Shown: positions 1-8,434, counted from the stretch's first letter. The stretch: 64,000 nt of DNA from Pannonibacter indicus (GCF_001418225.1 NZ_LIPT01000003.1:124001-188000); one strand, 5' to 3'. Translations and numbers: made by a program. Notes: generated by a model from the sequence alone, not told the origin.

Positions 1-341
1 AGCTCGGTTGCCGCCGGTGAGGTCTGCCACAGCATGCATTGCGCGGCCATGGCGCTGACGAGATATTCGGCAACAACGGAGACCGGCGCGGCATTGGCCG
101 GGAAATAGGCGAAGAAGCGCGGATGCTGCCAGTGGGTCATGCCGGGCAGGATATCGGCCTCGAAGCTCTGGAAGATCGCCTCCATGGCCTCGGGCTGTTC
201 CGGCGGGCTGGCGGCAATGCGGGCGGCAATTTCGCCAGGGGCTGTCTGGGCCCGCACGGGACGGTCCCTGAGGGCAGCCCTGTAATCGGCGCCCCAATCG
301 GCTGCACGCCGCGACCAGTGCCGGAATTCTTTGCCGTCCAT
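1..341 (-). CDS. PLP-dependent aromatic amino acid decarboxylase, N-terminal part (runs off left edge)
   Basis: The minus-strand reading from an ATG at 341 gives about 113 residues beginning MDGKEFRHWSRRAADW. It contains the block HWQHPRFFAYFPANAAPVS (here with T before H), which is typical of the N-terminal region of group II PLP-dependent decarboxylases (aromatic-L-amino-acid, tyrosine or tryptophan decarboxylase family). A GGGAGG ribosome binding site lies just upstream; an ATG five bases earlier (346) is in another frame. The PLP-binding lysine and active site lie outside the window, so substrate cannot be judged. It is divergent from the sigma factor gene at 588. Confidence 0.8.
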   Translation of the reverse strand, partial: MDGKEFRHWSRRAADWGADYRAALRDRPVRAQTAPGEIAARIAASPPEQPEAMEAIFQSFEADILPGMTHWQHPRFFAYFPANAAPVSVVAEYLVSAMAAQCMLWQTSPAATE

Positions 342-587
342 TCCATCCTCCCGGAAAGATTATTCGCGCGTACTGTTATCGCCCGTCATTCCTGCCTGCA
401 AGCTGCGCGCTTTCAGTCTGGCAACCAGCGGATGGCCTGCTAAAAGATGAGTTTACGAGTTAGGTATTAGCGCGCGAGGGACGGCTGCCGCCTGGCAGCT
501 GCTGCCTGCAGGCTGATACGAAAACATGCAGCCCCTCAAGGCCGGTACGTGACGCATGTCTTGAGCTGGCCCTCCTGCCGCAGATGA

Positions 588-1109
588 ATGAACGGGTCCA
601 TGTCACTCAGGGAAAGCGACAGCCGGTATGCTGCTTATCTGGCACATCGCAGTGCCCTGATCGACTATGGCACCCGGCTGCTGGGCTCGCGCGCCGATGC
701 AGAGGATGTGGTGCAGGAAGCCTTCATCCGCTTTGTGCCGGAGAACAGCCCGCCTGCTTCCTCCCTCAGGGCCTATCTGTTCCGTATCGTGCGCAACCTT
801 GCCTTTGACATCCGCCGCCGCCGCCAGCTGGAGACGCGCGAAGAGCCGGGTGATCTGCCGCATTGGACGAGACCGCAGGATGTGCAGACTCCGGAAGAGG
901 ATGCGCTGTTCTGCGAGAACCTGCGGCGCATTTCGGACTATCTCGCCACACTGCCGCCGGAGGTGCGGACTTCGCTGGAAATGCACCGCTTTGGCGGCTA
1001 CACGCTGGACGAGATCGGTGGCCACCTGGGCCTGTCCACCGCCACCGTGCACCGTCATGTCACCCGGACGCTGGCGGCTCTGGCTGCCCTGCTGGAGCCC
1101 GGCACGTGA
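588..1109 (+). CDS. ECF RNA polymerase sigma factor, FecI/HasI type
   Basis: A 173-residue sigma factor with only regions 2 and 4. Region 2 carries DAEDVVQEAFIRF (about residues 37-49) and the promoter-melting stretch RAYLFRIVRNLAFD; region 4 carries a helix-turn-helix ending in YTLDEIGGHLGLSTATVHRH (about 133-152). Next come a FecR-type anti-sigma factor and a TonB receptor with an STN signalling domain, the classical cell-surface signalling trio, so it most likely transcribes those genes when the receptor binds its ligand. The start is uncertain: ATG at 588 and ATG at 600 are both possible and neither has a strong Shine-Dalgarno. The remnant of a hemophore exporter behind the receptor suggests a HasI role; that is inference. 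Confidence 0.9.
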   Translation: MNGSMSLRESDSRYAAYLAHRSALIDYGTRLLGSRADAEDVVQEAFIRFVPENSPPASSLRAYLFRIVRNLAFDIRRRRQLETREEPGDLPHWTRPQDVQTPEEDALFCENLRRISDYLATLPPEVRTSLEMHRFGGYTLDEIGGHLGLSTATVHRHVTRTLAALAALLEPGT

Positions 1110-1125
1110 CTTTTTGGAGCGATTC

Positions 1126-1152
1126 TGAAAAATTCTTGCGGCTCGCCCGTCT
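1126..1152 (+). promoter_or_regulatory. ECF-type promoter upstream of the anti-sigma gene
   Basis: TGAAAAATT (1126-1134), 13 bases, then CGTCT (1148-1152). The same two blocks with identical 13-base spacing recur at 2321-2347 before the TonB receptor. The pattern resembles promoters read by iron-starvation ECF sigma factors (AT-rich -35, CGT in -10). It lies in the 106 bp between the sigma gene and fecR. Confidence 0.65.
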
Positions 1153-1215
1153 TGGGGAGAGTAAGGGACATCCGGCACGGCAGAATTTGCCGCTGCGGAA
1201 AGAGACGCGCGCGAC

Positions 1216-2268
1216 ATGCCAGTGACACCGGCCGGAGACATCAAGGATCCTGCGCTGCTCGAAGCGGCGGCAGACTGGCTCGTGCGCCTGCGTGAGGCGC
1301 CGGAGGATGAGGTCCTGCAGCAGGCCTTTGAGGTCTGGCTGACGCAGACCCCTGCCCATGCGGCGGCCTGGGCCCGGATGAACCGGACCTGGGACCTTCT
1401 GGGCCATGCGGGCGCAGCATCAGCGGAAGAGCCTCTGGCCGGTTCCGTGCAGCCCGTCACCCGCGAGCCCATCATCCACCAGTCTGTGGCGCCGTCCCGC
1501 CGTCCGGTCTCCGGCAGACATGCCGCAGGTCCGCGGCGCTGGCGGCGCTCGGTTCTGGCTGCAACAGCCGGAGCGATGGCGGCCTGCCTTGTCCTGCTGG
1601 CCGCACCAACCCTTCTGCTGCGTCTTGAAGCCGATCATTACACCGCAGCAGGCGAGCAGCGTGCCATCACGCTGGAGGATGGCACACGGGTGACCCTCGC
1701 CGCTGCCAGTGCGATTGCCACGGGATTCACGCCGCAGGCCCGCAGCGTCGAGTTGCTGTCGGGGGATGCCTATTTTGATGTGGTCAAGGACGCTGCCCGG
1801 CCCTTCACCGTCGGGACAGGGAATGTGCGCATCACGGTCCTCGGCACGTCCTTCGATGTGCGCGCCACCAGCGGCATGATCGATATAAGCCTGGCGGAGG
1901 GTTCGGTGCAGGCCGAGGTCAGCGCGGGCGGCAAGGTGCAACTGCGGACGCTGGTACCCGGCGAGATGCTGAGCATCGACCGGGCGACAGGACATCTCGT
2001 CATCCGCCAGATTGCGCCGGAAGATATCGGCTCCTGGCGGCAGGGGCGCCTCTATGTGGTGGATGCCACCGTCAGTTCCGTGCTGGAGGATATCGCCCGC
2101 TATCACTCTGCATGGATTCGTCTCACTGACGAGTCTTTGGGCCGCCAGCGTGTCACCGGCGTCTTCGATCTCAACGATCCGGACCGGGCCTTGCGTGCCC
2201 TTGTCGAGCCATTTGAGGGCGAAGTGGTGGCTGTTTCGCCCTATGTCCGGCTGATTTCCGGGCGCTGA
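1216..2268 (+). CDS. FecR-family anti-sigma factor / signal transducer
   Basis: A 350-residue inner membrane protein. The N-terminal cytoplasmic DUF4880 region contains ADWLVRLREAPEDE and FEVWLTQTPAHAAAWARMNR; a hydrophobic segment follows (about residues 114-135, ending APTLLLRLEADH). Then comes the periplasmic FecR domain (EQRAITLEDGTRVTLAAAS, then LLSGDAYFDVVKDAARPFTV and ITVLGTSFDVRA) and a C-terminal STN-interacting domain ending VRLISGR. In the family, the periplasmic part senses the STN domain of the loaded receptor and the cytoplasmic part releases the sigma factor. It sits between its predicted sigma partner and receptor and has its own ECF-type promoter. Confidence 0.92.
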   Translation: MPVTPAGDIKDPALLEAAADWLVRLREAPEDEVLQQAFEVWLTQTPAHAAAWARMNRTWDLLGHAGAASAEEPLAGSVQPVTREPIIHQSVAPSRRPVSGRHAAGPRRWRRSVLAATAGAMAACLVLLAAPTLLLRLEADHYTAAGEQRAITLEDGTRVTLAAASAIATGFTPQARSVELLSGDAYFDVVKDAARPFTVGTGNVRITVLGTSFDVRATSGMIDISLAEGSVQAEVSAGGKVQLRTLVPGEMLSIDRATGHLVIRQIAPEDIGSWRQGRLYVVDATVSSVLEDIARYHSAWIRLTDESLGRQRVTGVFDLNDPDRALRALVEPFEGEVVAVSPYVRLISGR

Positions 2269-2320
2269 AAAGAAATATGAGTTTTATTTTCAGATTTTTT
2301 CGTCCGGAATGCCGGAATCC

Positions 2321-2347
2321 TGAAAAATTTGACAGAGCCGTTCGTCT
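2321..2347 (+). promoter_or_regulatory. ECF-type promoter upstream of the TonB receptor
   Basis: TGAAAAATT (2321-2329), 13 bases, CGTCT (2343-2347): an exact match in both blocks and in spacing to 1126-1152. It lies 62 bases upstream of the receptor start. The two copies point to one regulon of the sigma factor at 588. Confidence 0.7.
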
Positions 2348-2408
2348 CTAGGGTCGGAAGCGCAGCGCCGGGGAGGTCTGCGCCAGGACGTAAAGAGACA
2401 GGGCAGGC

Positions 2409-5219
2409 ATGTTTTCGAGTAGCGGGTCTGGGGCAGCCAACAGCCGGCGCAAGGCTGGTTTTCCCCATCGGGCAAGACTTCTGGCCACCATTGCCATGGT
2501 GCCTCTGGCAGCCGTGGGGGTGAATCATCTGCCGCCGCAGGCGGCACAGGCGCAGACGACAGCCGTGCGGAGCTTCAGCATTCCCGCGCAGGGGCTGGCC
2601 AGTGCCGTCAGTGCCTTCGGCCGCCAGTCCGGCCTGCAGGTGACGCTTGCGGCCAGCGCATCGAACGGGGTGACGACGCAGGCCGTGCAGGGGTCCATGA
2701 CGCCGCAGGAGGCGCTGGGCCGGATGCTGCAGGGCACCGGTGTTCCCTTCCGGATCACGGGCGATGGCACGGCGGTGATCGGTGCGGTCCGACCCTCTGC
2801 CGCGGCAGGCGAGGGCGTGGAGGGCGCCACGCAGCTTGAGACGGTGACGCTGACGGGCGAGGGCTCCAGCGGCTACATGGGCGCGCCCGACTGGGTTTAC
2901 GACACGCCGTCGAGTGTTGCCGTGGTCTCGGGTGAGGCCATCCGCGATGCGGGCGTGCGCGATATCCGGGAGGTGTTCAATTCCGTTGCCGGTGCCTATG
3001 CCGGTGAGGGCGTTGCCAGCTTCCCCACCGTTTCCCCGAACCTGCGCGGTGTGCAGGATGCCGGGCGCGTTGCCGTCTCCATTGATGGGGCGCGGCAGAA
3101 TGCGCAGGACGGCGGGCGTTACGGCTCCTCCAGCATCGGCGCGGGCGGCACGGCCGTTGTCGATGGGGCTTTCATCCGTCAGGTCGAAATCGACAAGAAC
3201 CCGGGCGCAACGGCGGGAAACACGGGCACGCTGGCCGGTTCCGTCGATTTCCGTACGGTTGGTGCGGCGGATATCATCCGCGACGGCAAGTCCTGGGGGG
3301 CGGAGGCCGATGTTGCCACCGGCAGCAACGGCTATGACCTGCAGACATCGGTGATCGGTTCCGCCCGGCTGTCGGAAGTCTTTGCCCTGACCATGGGCCT
3401 CAGCAAGACCGAACTGAATGAATACCGCGCCGGCCGGATGGGCGAGGCAACCTCATCGGTTGATGCCACCGGTATCCGCAAGGATCTGCGCGGGCGCGAC
3501 ACCTGGGGCTCCATGCTGAAGCTGGAAATGGAGCATGAGGACATCAGGGCCTCGGCATCCTGGATGCACCAGCAGAATGATTATGCCTACAGCGTGGGCG
3601 GCAACCCCGGCGGTACGTATAGTGATATCAGCCGGTTCGAGAACACCAATGACAGCGGCTCCCTGAACTTCGGCTGGGATCCGGACAGCGAATGGATCGA
3701 CTTCAAGGCCAACCTTTGGTTCAACGATTCCTCGGTTCTGGAAACCCGTGATGCCCGTGGCAACCTGTCTCCCGAAACGGAAATCGACAAGAGCCTGACC
3801 AGCTTCGGAATCACGCTGCAAAACACCAGCACCGTCAGCACACCCCTTGGCGGCCTTGCCCTCAACTATGGCATCGAGGCTTTCCGTGATGTGGCAAACA
3901 AGTCCGCCTCAAGCTCGTCGATCTCGCAGACACCTTACTACGCAGACAATTATGGCGTGTTCAACCCGCCGGGCCGCCGCGACATGGCCAGCATCTTCCT
4001 CAATGGCAAGCTGGAGCCCGTTCATTGGTTCAACGTATCCGGCGGCCTGCGCTATGACTGGTACCGGCTGAAAGGCACCGCCCGCTACTATAATTTTGGG
4101 AAAGTTGTCACTCCGGCGACATATGTTTACGCAAGCTGTGTTGTTTCTTTCCAGGATGCCTATCCGGTCGGGTCGTCGACCTATAATACTAATCTGAGAT
4201 TGCTGAGCTCTACAAATTCTGTTCTAAGGCGTCGGGGAGAGGAATGGTTTTCCACATGGAATACCAATCCCTGCGGCGAATACAATGCCAGCAATACCTG
4301 GGTTCAGGAAGGCTCGACTCTTTCCTCGACTGCTGCCGTCCGGCAGGACGTCATTTATGACGAGGAGATCGACCGATCCGGCGGCAAACTGCTGCCCTCG
4401 GTGACTTTGGAGTTCGTGCCGGTTGACTGGTTCAAGCCCTATGCCAGCTACAACCAGACCTACCGTCCGCCCACCATTACCGAAGCCTTCATGAGCGGCG
4501 GTTTCGCACCTGGAGATGGTAACCCCGCCCACACTGCACCCAATCCATGGCTGCGCCCTGAAACGGCGGAAACCTACGAAATCGGCGCCAATATTGTGAC
4601 CGGCGGCCTGATCACGGAGCGTGACCGGCTGCGGATCAAGGCGGCCGCCTTCTACCGGGAAATCGACGACTACATCGTCCTCGGCACCATCTATGCCTCG
4701 CAGGAGACCGCCAGGACCTATACGAGCTTCGTCAACATGGATGGCATCACCCGCACCCGCGGTGTGGAGGTGGAAGCCAATTATGATGCCGGCCGTTTCT
4801 GGTTTGGCGGTTCGGCGACCTTCCTGTCCACCAACTGGCCGAGCAAGACCGAAGTCTTCAGCAATGGCACGGATGTGACCAGTGGAGATGTCTTCGCCTG
4901 GAACGGCAACATCCCGCCGCGCTTCAAGGTGACGGGCGACGCGGGACTGCGCTTCTTTGAAGAAAAGCTCAGCCTTGGTGCGCGTGTCACCCATGTGACG
5001 CCCAGCCAGACGGCGGTTCTGGACGTGGATACCGGGCAGCTCATCGAATACAGCGGCGGTTACACCACGCTGGATCTCTACGGCTCCTACAAGGTCAACA
5101 AGAACGCCACGCTGCACCTTTCGGCCAACAACGTCACGGATGTGGCCTACATCCCGGCCAACAGCTCCATGGCAGCCGCCGGGCGGACCCTGCAGACGCG
5201 GTTCAATGTGAAATTCTGA
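2409..5219 (+). CDS. TonB-dependent heme/hemophore-type receptor with STN signalling domain
   Basis: A 936-residue outer membrane receptor. A long signal peptide (about 1-48, ending QAAQAQ) precedes an STN domain (about 54-126, FSIPAQGLASAVSAFGRQSG), a TonB-box-like ETVTLTG (144-150), a plug (about 165-290, with PNLRGVQDAGRVAVSIDGAR and NPGATAGNTGTLAGSVDF) and a beta barrel ending NVTDVAYI...RFNVKF with terminal Phe. The STN domain matches the upstream sigma/anti-sigma pair. Family resemblance is to heme, hemoglobin or HasR-like receptors. Bases about 4085-4335 (residues about 559-642) use AT-richer codons than the rest and encode a probable surface loop with two cysteines. The downstream hasE-like remnant favours hemophore-mediated heme uptake; ligand is inferred. 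Confidence 0.9.
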   Translation: MFSSSGSGAANSRRKAGFPHRARLLATIAMVPLAAVGVNHLPPQAAQAQTTAVRSFSIPAQGLASAVSAFGRQSGLQVTLAASASNGVTTQAVQGSMTPQEALGRMLQGTGVPFRITGDGTAVIGAVRPSAAAGEGVEGATQLETVTLTGEGSSGYMGAPDWVYDTPSSVAVVSGEAIRDAGVRDIREVFNSVAGAYAGEGVASFPTVSPNLRGVQDAGRVAVSIDGARQNAQDGGRYGSSSIGAGGTAVVDGAFIRQVEIDKNPGATAGNTGTLAGSVDFRTVGAADIIRDGKSWGAEADVATGSNGYDLQTSVIGSARLSEVFALTMGLSKTELNEYRAGRMGEATSSVDATGIRKDLRGRDTWGSMLKLEMEHEDIRASASWMHQQNDYAYSVGGNPGGTYSDISRFENTNDSGSLNFGWDPDSEWIDFKANLWFNDSSVLETRDARGNLSPETEIDKSLTSFGITLQNTSTVSTPLGGLALNYGIEAFRDVANKSASSSSISQTPYYADNYGVFNPPGRRDMASIFLNGKLEPVHWFNVSGGLRYDWYRLKGTARYYNFGKVVTPATYVYASCVVSFQDAYPVGSSTYNTNLRLLSSTNSVLRRRGEEWFSTWNTNPCGEYNASNTWVQEGSTLSSTAAVRQDVIYDEEIDRSGGKLLPSVTLEFVPVDWFKPYASYNQTYRPPTITEAFMSGGFAPGDGNPAHTAPNPWLRPETAETYEIGANIVTGGLITERDRLRIKAAAFYREIDDYIVLGTIYASQETARTYTSFVNMDGITRTRGVEVEANYDAGRFWFGGSATFLSTNWPSKTEVFSNGTDVTSGDVFAWNGNIPPRFKVTGDAGLRFFEEKLSLGARVTHVTPSQTAVLDVDTGQLIEYSGGYTTLDLYGSYKVNKNATLHLSANNVTDVAYIPANSSMAAAGRTLQTRFNVKF

Positions 5220-5253
5220 AGGTTTGCGGAAGGCATCCCTTCCGCCCGTCATT

Positions 5254-5279
5254 CCTGGCCGGGTGGCGACCCGGCCAGG
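5254..5279 (+). terminator. Strong hairpin 3' of the receptor gene
   Basis: CCTGGCCGGGT (5254-5264) pairs with ACCCGGCCAGG (5269-5279) around a GGCG loop, 35 bases after the receptor stop. There is no T-run behind it, so it is either a weak intrinsic terminator or an mRNA 3'-stabilising structure. Confidence 0.45.
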
Positions 5280-5320
5280 AAACCGCCGCCCTCTGCCGCA
5301 GGCAGCGGTGCCTTGCCATC

Positions 5321-5878
5321 CTGATGGACGAAACCGGCAAGCTGCAGGGCTTGTATGACCAGCGCCTTGTCTCTGCCCAGCGGCTCAACGCACTGGAGCG
5401 GGAAGCGGCATCTGTCAGTGCCGACCGGGCCGAAGCGGCCGCCTTTCAGGCACGGGCTGCCGGGCGCATTGCCGAAACACGGTTGCAGATTCTTCAGCTG
5501 GAGCAGGACCTCAGCGCCGAAGCCGGTAATGAGCTGCGCGACATTGACGTTCAGCTTGGCGAACTGGTGAAGCGCAAGATCGCGGCGGAAGACAAGCTGG
5601 CCCGCATCGAACTGAAGGCGCCCCAGTCCGGCACCGTGCATCAGCTGGCGGTGCATACGGTTGGCGGTGTCATCTCGCCCGCGGACAAGATCATGCTGAT
5701 CGTGCCCGGCAATGATGATCTGAGAGTGGAGGCGCGGATTAATCCTGCCGATATCGACCAGATCGCTCTAGGCCAGAAGGCTCTCCCGCTGCCGCCGGAG
5801 GACGAGGCACGGGTGATTGCCCATGCGAAACAGGCCTTCGCGCTTGTGCGCCGCTACGTGGGGGAAGCCTACGCCTGA
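5321..5878 (+). pseudogene. Truncated HlyD-family membrane fusion protein (HasE/PrtE-like) remnant
   Basis: The open frame reads MDETGKLQGLYDQRLVSAQR, then a coiled-coil hairpin, then RKIAAEDKLARIELKAPQSG and TVHQLAVHTVGGVISPADK. These are hallmarks of the type I secretion membrane fusion proteins HasE/PrtE/HlyD. The family is normally about 430 residues; here the N-terminal membrane anchor and half of the coiled coil are missing. The frame is open upstream of the ATG at 5324, but only into sequence without family features. After IDQIALGQKAL the expected beta-barrel end is replaced by about 30 unrelated residues (PLPPEDEARVIAHAKQAFAL). Two deletion junctions are implied, near 5321 and near 5785. 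The tail may be the end of another lost gene; a heme oxygenase is a guess. Confidence 0.8.
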
Positions 5879-5890
5879 TCTAAGATCCCC

Positions 5891-5931
5891 GTTTCAGGTC
5901 CCGGTGCCTTCCAGGTACCGGGATCTGAAAC
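5891..5931 (+). terminator. Long hairpin after the exporter remnant
   Basis: A 15-bp stem (5891-5905 with 5917-5931, one G-U pair) with core CCCGGT/ACCGGG and an 11-base loop starts 12 bases after the remnant's stop. No T-run follows. It may be the surviving terminator of the former export operon. Confidence 0.4.
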
Positions 5932-6080
5932 AATCTGTCAGTTCTTTGACGCTGTTCAAGCCCGCAGGTATCCAGACCCGCATTTCGGGCAGGAAATGAT
6001 AAAATAAGTCTGAAATAGTTTTTCACGCTGGCGGCGCCGGTTTCACGCCGCGGCTGCTTGTTTTCCTGGTGAAATACTTG

Positions 6081-6107
6081 TTATTGATAGTGTCGTAATA
6101 TCATTAA
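6081..6107 (+). promoter_or_regulatory. Inverted repeat upstream of the globin gene (candidate operator)
   Basis: TTATTGATA (6081-6089) faces TATCATTAA (6099-6107), 8 of 9 positions symmetric, 9-base spacer, in an AT-rich patch 72 bases before the globin start. The regulator is unknown; it does not match the FNR or NsrR consensus well. Confidence 0.35.
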
Positions 6108-6178
6108 GTGGCGGCGCCTCGGCCCATGCGGGCGGTGCCTGTTCAGATCGCGGCAGCGGTCCACCGGAGGAGGCTGAG

Positions 6179-6595
6179 GTGACGCCTGAGCAGATCCAAC
6201 TTGTGCAAGCAAGCTTCGACCGGCTGCGCCCGCAAGGAACTGCCGTCATCTCCGGCTTTTATGGCCACCTTTTCGAATTGTCTCCCTCCTTGCGGCCGCT
6301 GTTCCGCACTTCGCTTCCGGCACAGGAGCTGCGGCTGCTGGAGGCCCTGTCCGCCGTTGTCAGCATGCTGTCGAACCTGCAGATGCTGCTGCCGGAACTG
6401 GAGGCGCTCGCCAAGCGTCACGTGACCTATGGCGTCAGTGCCGCTCATTATCAGGCGGCCGGGGATGCCCTCTTGTGGACACTTGAGAGCCACCTTGGCG
6501 AAGCCTTCACACCTGAGTTACGCTCGGCATGGATGGCAGCCTATGCAACGCTGTCCGACATCATGATTGCGAGCGCGGAATACCGCGCAGCCTGA
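6179..6595 (+). CDS. Single-domain globin (flavohemoglobin-like heme domain)
   Basis: A 138-residue all-alpha protein starting with GTG behind GGAGGAGG. It reads TPEQIQLVQASFDRL at the N-terminus, with a Phe/Tyr-rich B helix (ISGFYGHLFELSPSLRPLF) and an F helix KRHVTYGVSAAHYQAAGDAL in which His is the likely proximal heme ligand. The length matches Vitreoscilla-type single-domain hemoglobins; there is no FAD/NAD reductase domain. Members bind O2 or NO and act in oxygen supply, NO detoxification or redox sensing. It stands alone, with its own AT-rich upstream region, behind the decayed heme uptake locus. Confidence 0.88.
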   Translation: MTPEQIQLVQASFDRLRPQGTAVISGFYGHLFELSPSLRPLFRTSLPAQELRLLEALSAVVSMLSNLQMLLPELEALAKRHVTYGVSAAHYQAAGDALLWTLESHLGEAFTPELRSAWMAAYATLSDIMIASAEYRAA

Positions 6596-6661
6596 GCAGG
6601 CGCGCAGGACGGCAGCTTGCCGGGAGTGCCGCGTCTGCGCCGGCAAACCGGAGTTTCAGCC

Positions 6662-7735
6662 ATGGATCCGATTACAGTGCTTGGCACGATCAGCGGCACC
6701 TCCGCCGACGGGATCGACATGGCCCTGATCACGACAGACGGGGAGCGGCTGCTGTCGGCAGGGCCTGCAGAAACCGAAGCCTATGCCCCCGAGACCCGCG
6801 CGGCCATTCTGGCCACCATCGCAGCAGGTCCCAAGCGCAGGGATCTTTGGCCGGGTCTGGCCGAAGCCGTCACCCGTGATCACGCCGTGGCCATTGCCGC
6901 CTTTCTGGCACGGCTGGAGCGCAAGCCGGATCTCGTCGTCTTCCACGGCCAGACGGTCTGGCATGATCCCGCCGCTGGCGAGACCGTGCAGCTCGGCAAG
7001 CCGCAGAAGCTGGCGGATGTGCTGGGGCTGCCGGTCGTGGGCGATGTGCGGCAGGCGGACATGGAAGCGGGCGGGCAGGGCGCACCGCTGGTGCCGGTCT
7101 ATCACCGGGCGCTGGCCGCAGGCCTGAAGCAGCCGCTGTGCTTCCTCAACATCGGCGGGGTGTCCAATCTCACCTATATCGACGGCGAACATCTGATGGC
7201 CTTTGACATCGGGCCGGGCAATGCGCTGCTGGATGACTGGATCCGCCAGTCCGGCCTCGGTGATTTCGACCGGGACGGGCGCTGGTCTGGGGCAGGGCAT
7301 GTGGAAGCCTCACGGGTGGAAATCGCCCTGCGCCATCCCTATTTCTCCCAGCCTGCGCCCAAGTCACTGGACCGCAATGCCTTTTCGCTGAAATGGGTGG
7401 AGGGGCTGTCGTGGCTGGATGGCGCTGCCACGCTTGCGGCCATCACGGCGGAGGCAGTGGCCCGGTCCGCCGCCCTTCTGCCGCGCACGCCCAAAAGCTG
7501 GATCGTCTGCGGCGGCGGGCGACGCAACCAGACGATCATGGCGGAGCTGGCACAGCGGCTGGATGCGGATGTGGTCAGTTCGGATGTGCATGGCATCGAC
7601 GGCGATGCCCTGGAAGCGCAGGCAATGGCTTTCCTTGGCGCGCGGTTCATGGCAGGTCTTCCTACCAGCTATCCGCATACGACGGGCGCGCGCGAGCCGG
7701 TGATCGGCGGACGCCTCTACCGCCCCTCAGCCTGA
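6662..7735 (+). CDS. anmK: Anhydro-N-acetylmuramic acid kinase
   Basis: Phosphorylates 1,6-anhydro-MurNAc released in cell wall turnover, opening the anhydro ring to give MurNAc-6-P for peptidoglycan recycling. ASKHA-fold signatures are visible: VLGTISGTSADGIDMAL at the N-terminus, ADVLGLPVVGDVRQADMEAG with a catalytic Asp, FDIGPGNALLDDWI and CGGGRRN near the C-terminus. The 357-residue length is typical. I start at 6662 (MDPITVLGT) rather than 6617 because the family begins right at this strand. It is 15 bases upstream of a GntR regulator gene on the same strand. Confidence 0.95.
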   Translation: MDPITVLGTISGTSADGIDMALITTDGERLLSAGPAETEAYAPETRAAILATIAAGPKRRDLWPGLAEAVTRDHAVAIAAFLARLERKPDLVVFHGQTVWHDPAAGETVQLGKPQKLADVLGLPVVGDVRQADMEAGGQGAPLVPVYHRALAAGLKQPLCFLNIGGVSNLTYIDGEHLMAFDIGPGNALLDDWIRQSGLGDFDRDGRWSGAGHVEASRVEIALRHPYFSQPAPKSLDRNAFSLKWVEGLSWLDGAATLAAITAEAVARSAALLPRTPKSWIVCGGGRRNQTIMAELAQRLDADVVSSDVHGIDGDALEAQAMAFLGARFMAGLPTSYPHTTGAREPVIGGRLYRPSA

Positions 7736-7750
7736 GGCGCCTGAAGATAC

Positions 7751-8434
7751 ATGGACAAGAACAGACCCATTGACGAAGACGAGGTCTTCGGAAACCGAGA
7801 GCGGCACGACGAGCGGCTGAACGGGGCCGAAATCTACCGCCGGCTGGTGGAGGCCATCGAGGACCGCACGCTGAAGCCGGGCGACCGCCTGCGCGAGGCA
7901 GAACTTGCCGAGATTTTCGGCGTCAGCCGCACACCGATCCGCGAAGGCCTGAAGCGGCTGGAAGCGCAGGGCCTCGCCATTCACGAGCCGAACCGGGGCA
8001 TGGTCATCCCGACGCTGGATCACCGGCAGATTTCCGAGGTCTATTACATGCGCGAGGTGCTGGAAGGCACAGCCGCCCGCCTGGCTGCCCAGCATGCGTC
8101 CAACGCCGAAATCGAGATCCTGACCGAACTGGTCGAGGCGGACCGGCAGCGGGTGGCGGACGAAAAATCCATGGTGCGCTCCAACAGGGAGTTTCACCGG
8201 CGCATTTATCTCGCCTCCCACAACCGCTATCTCGTCGGCCAGATCGATCATCTGCGCCTGTCGATGATCCTGATGGCCGGCACGACGCTGGACACACCCG
8301 AGCGGCGCGAGACGGCGATTGAAGAGCATGCCGCCATCGTGCGGGCCATCGCATCGCGTGATCTCGATGCCGCCGAGACGGCTGCCCGCCGTCATATCGA
8401 ACACGCCCAGAAGACCCGCCTGAAACAGAACTGA
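7751..8434 (+). CDS. GntR-family regulator, FCD (FadR C-terminal) subfamily
   Basis: A 227-residue regulator. The N-terminal winged helix (about residues 22-90) includes LAEIFGVSRTPIREGLKRLE; the C-terminal all-alpha FCD ligand domain includes VYYMREVLEGTAARLAA and FHRRIYLASHNRYL with metal-binding His residues. It is followed by an orphan TRAP binding protein, and a dyad at 8497-8510 in the gap is a plausible operator, so it probably senses the imported acid or a derivative. Linkage to anmK may be fortuitous. Confidence 0.9.
   Translation: MDKNRPIDEDEVFGNRERHDERLNGAEIYRRLVEAIEDRTLKPGDRLREAELAEIFGVSRTPIREGLKRLEAQGLAIHEPNRGMVIPTLDHRQISEVYYMREVLEGTAARLAAQHASNAEIEILTELVEADRQRVADEKSMVRSNREFHRRIYLASHNRYLVGQIDHLRLSMILMAGTTLDTPERRETAIEEHAAIVRAIASRDLDAAETAARRHIEHAQKTRLKQN

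Noticed and set aside
4224-5252. A 342-codon minus-strand open frame antisense to the TonB receptor
   Set aside because: No family features; the opposite strand encodes the conserved beta barrel with a good C-terminal Phe.
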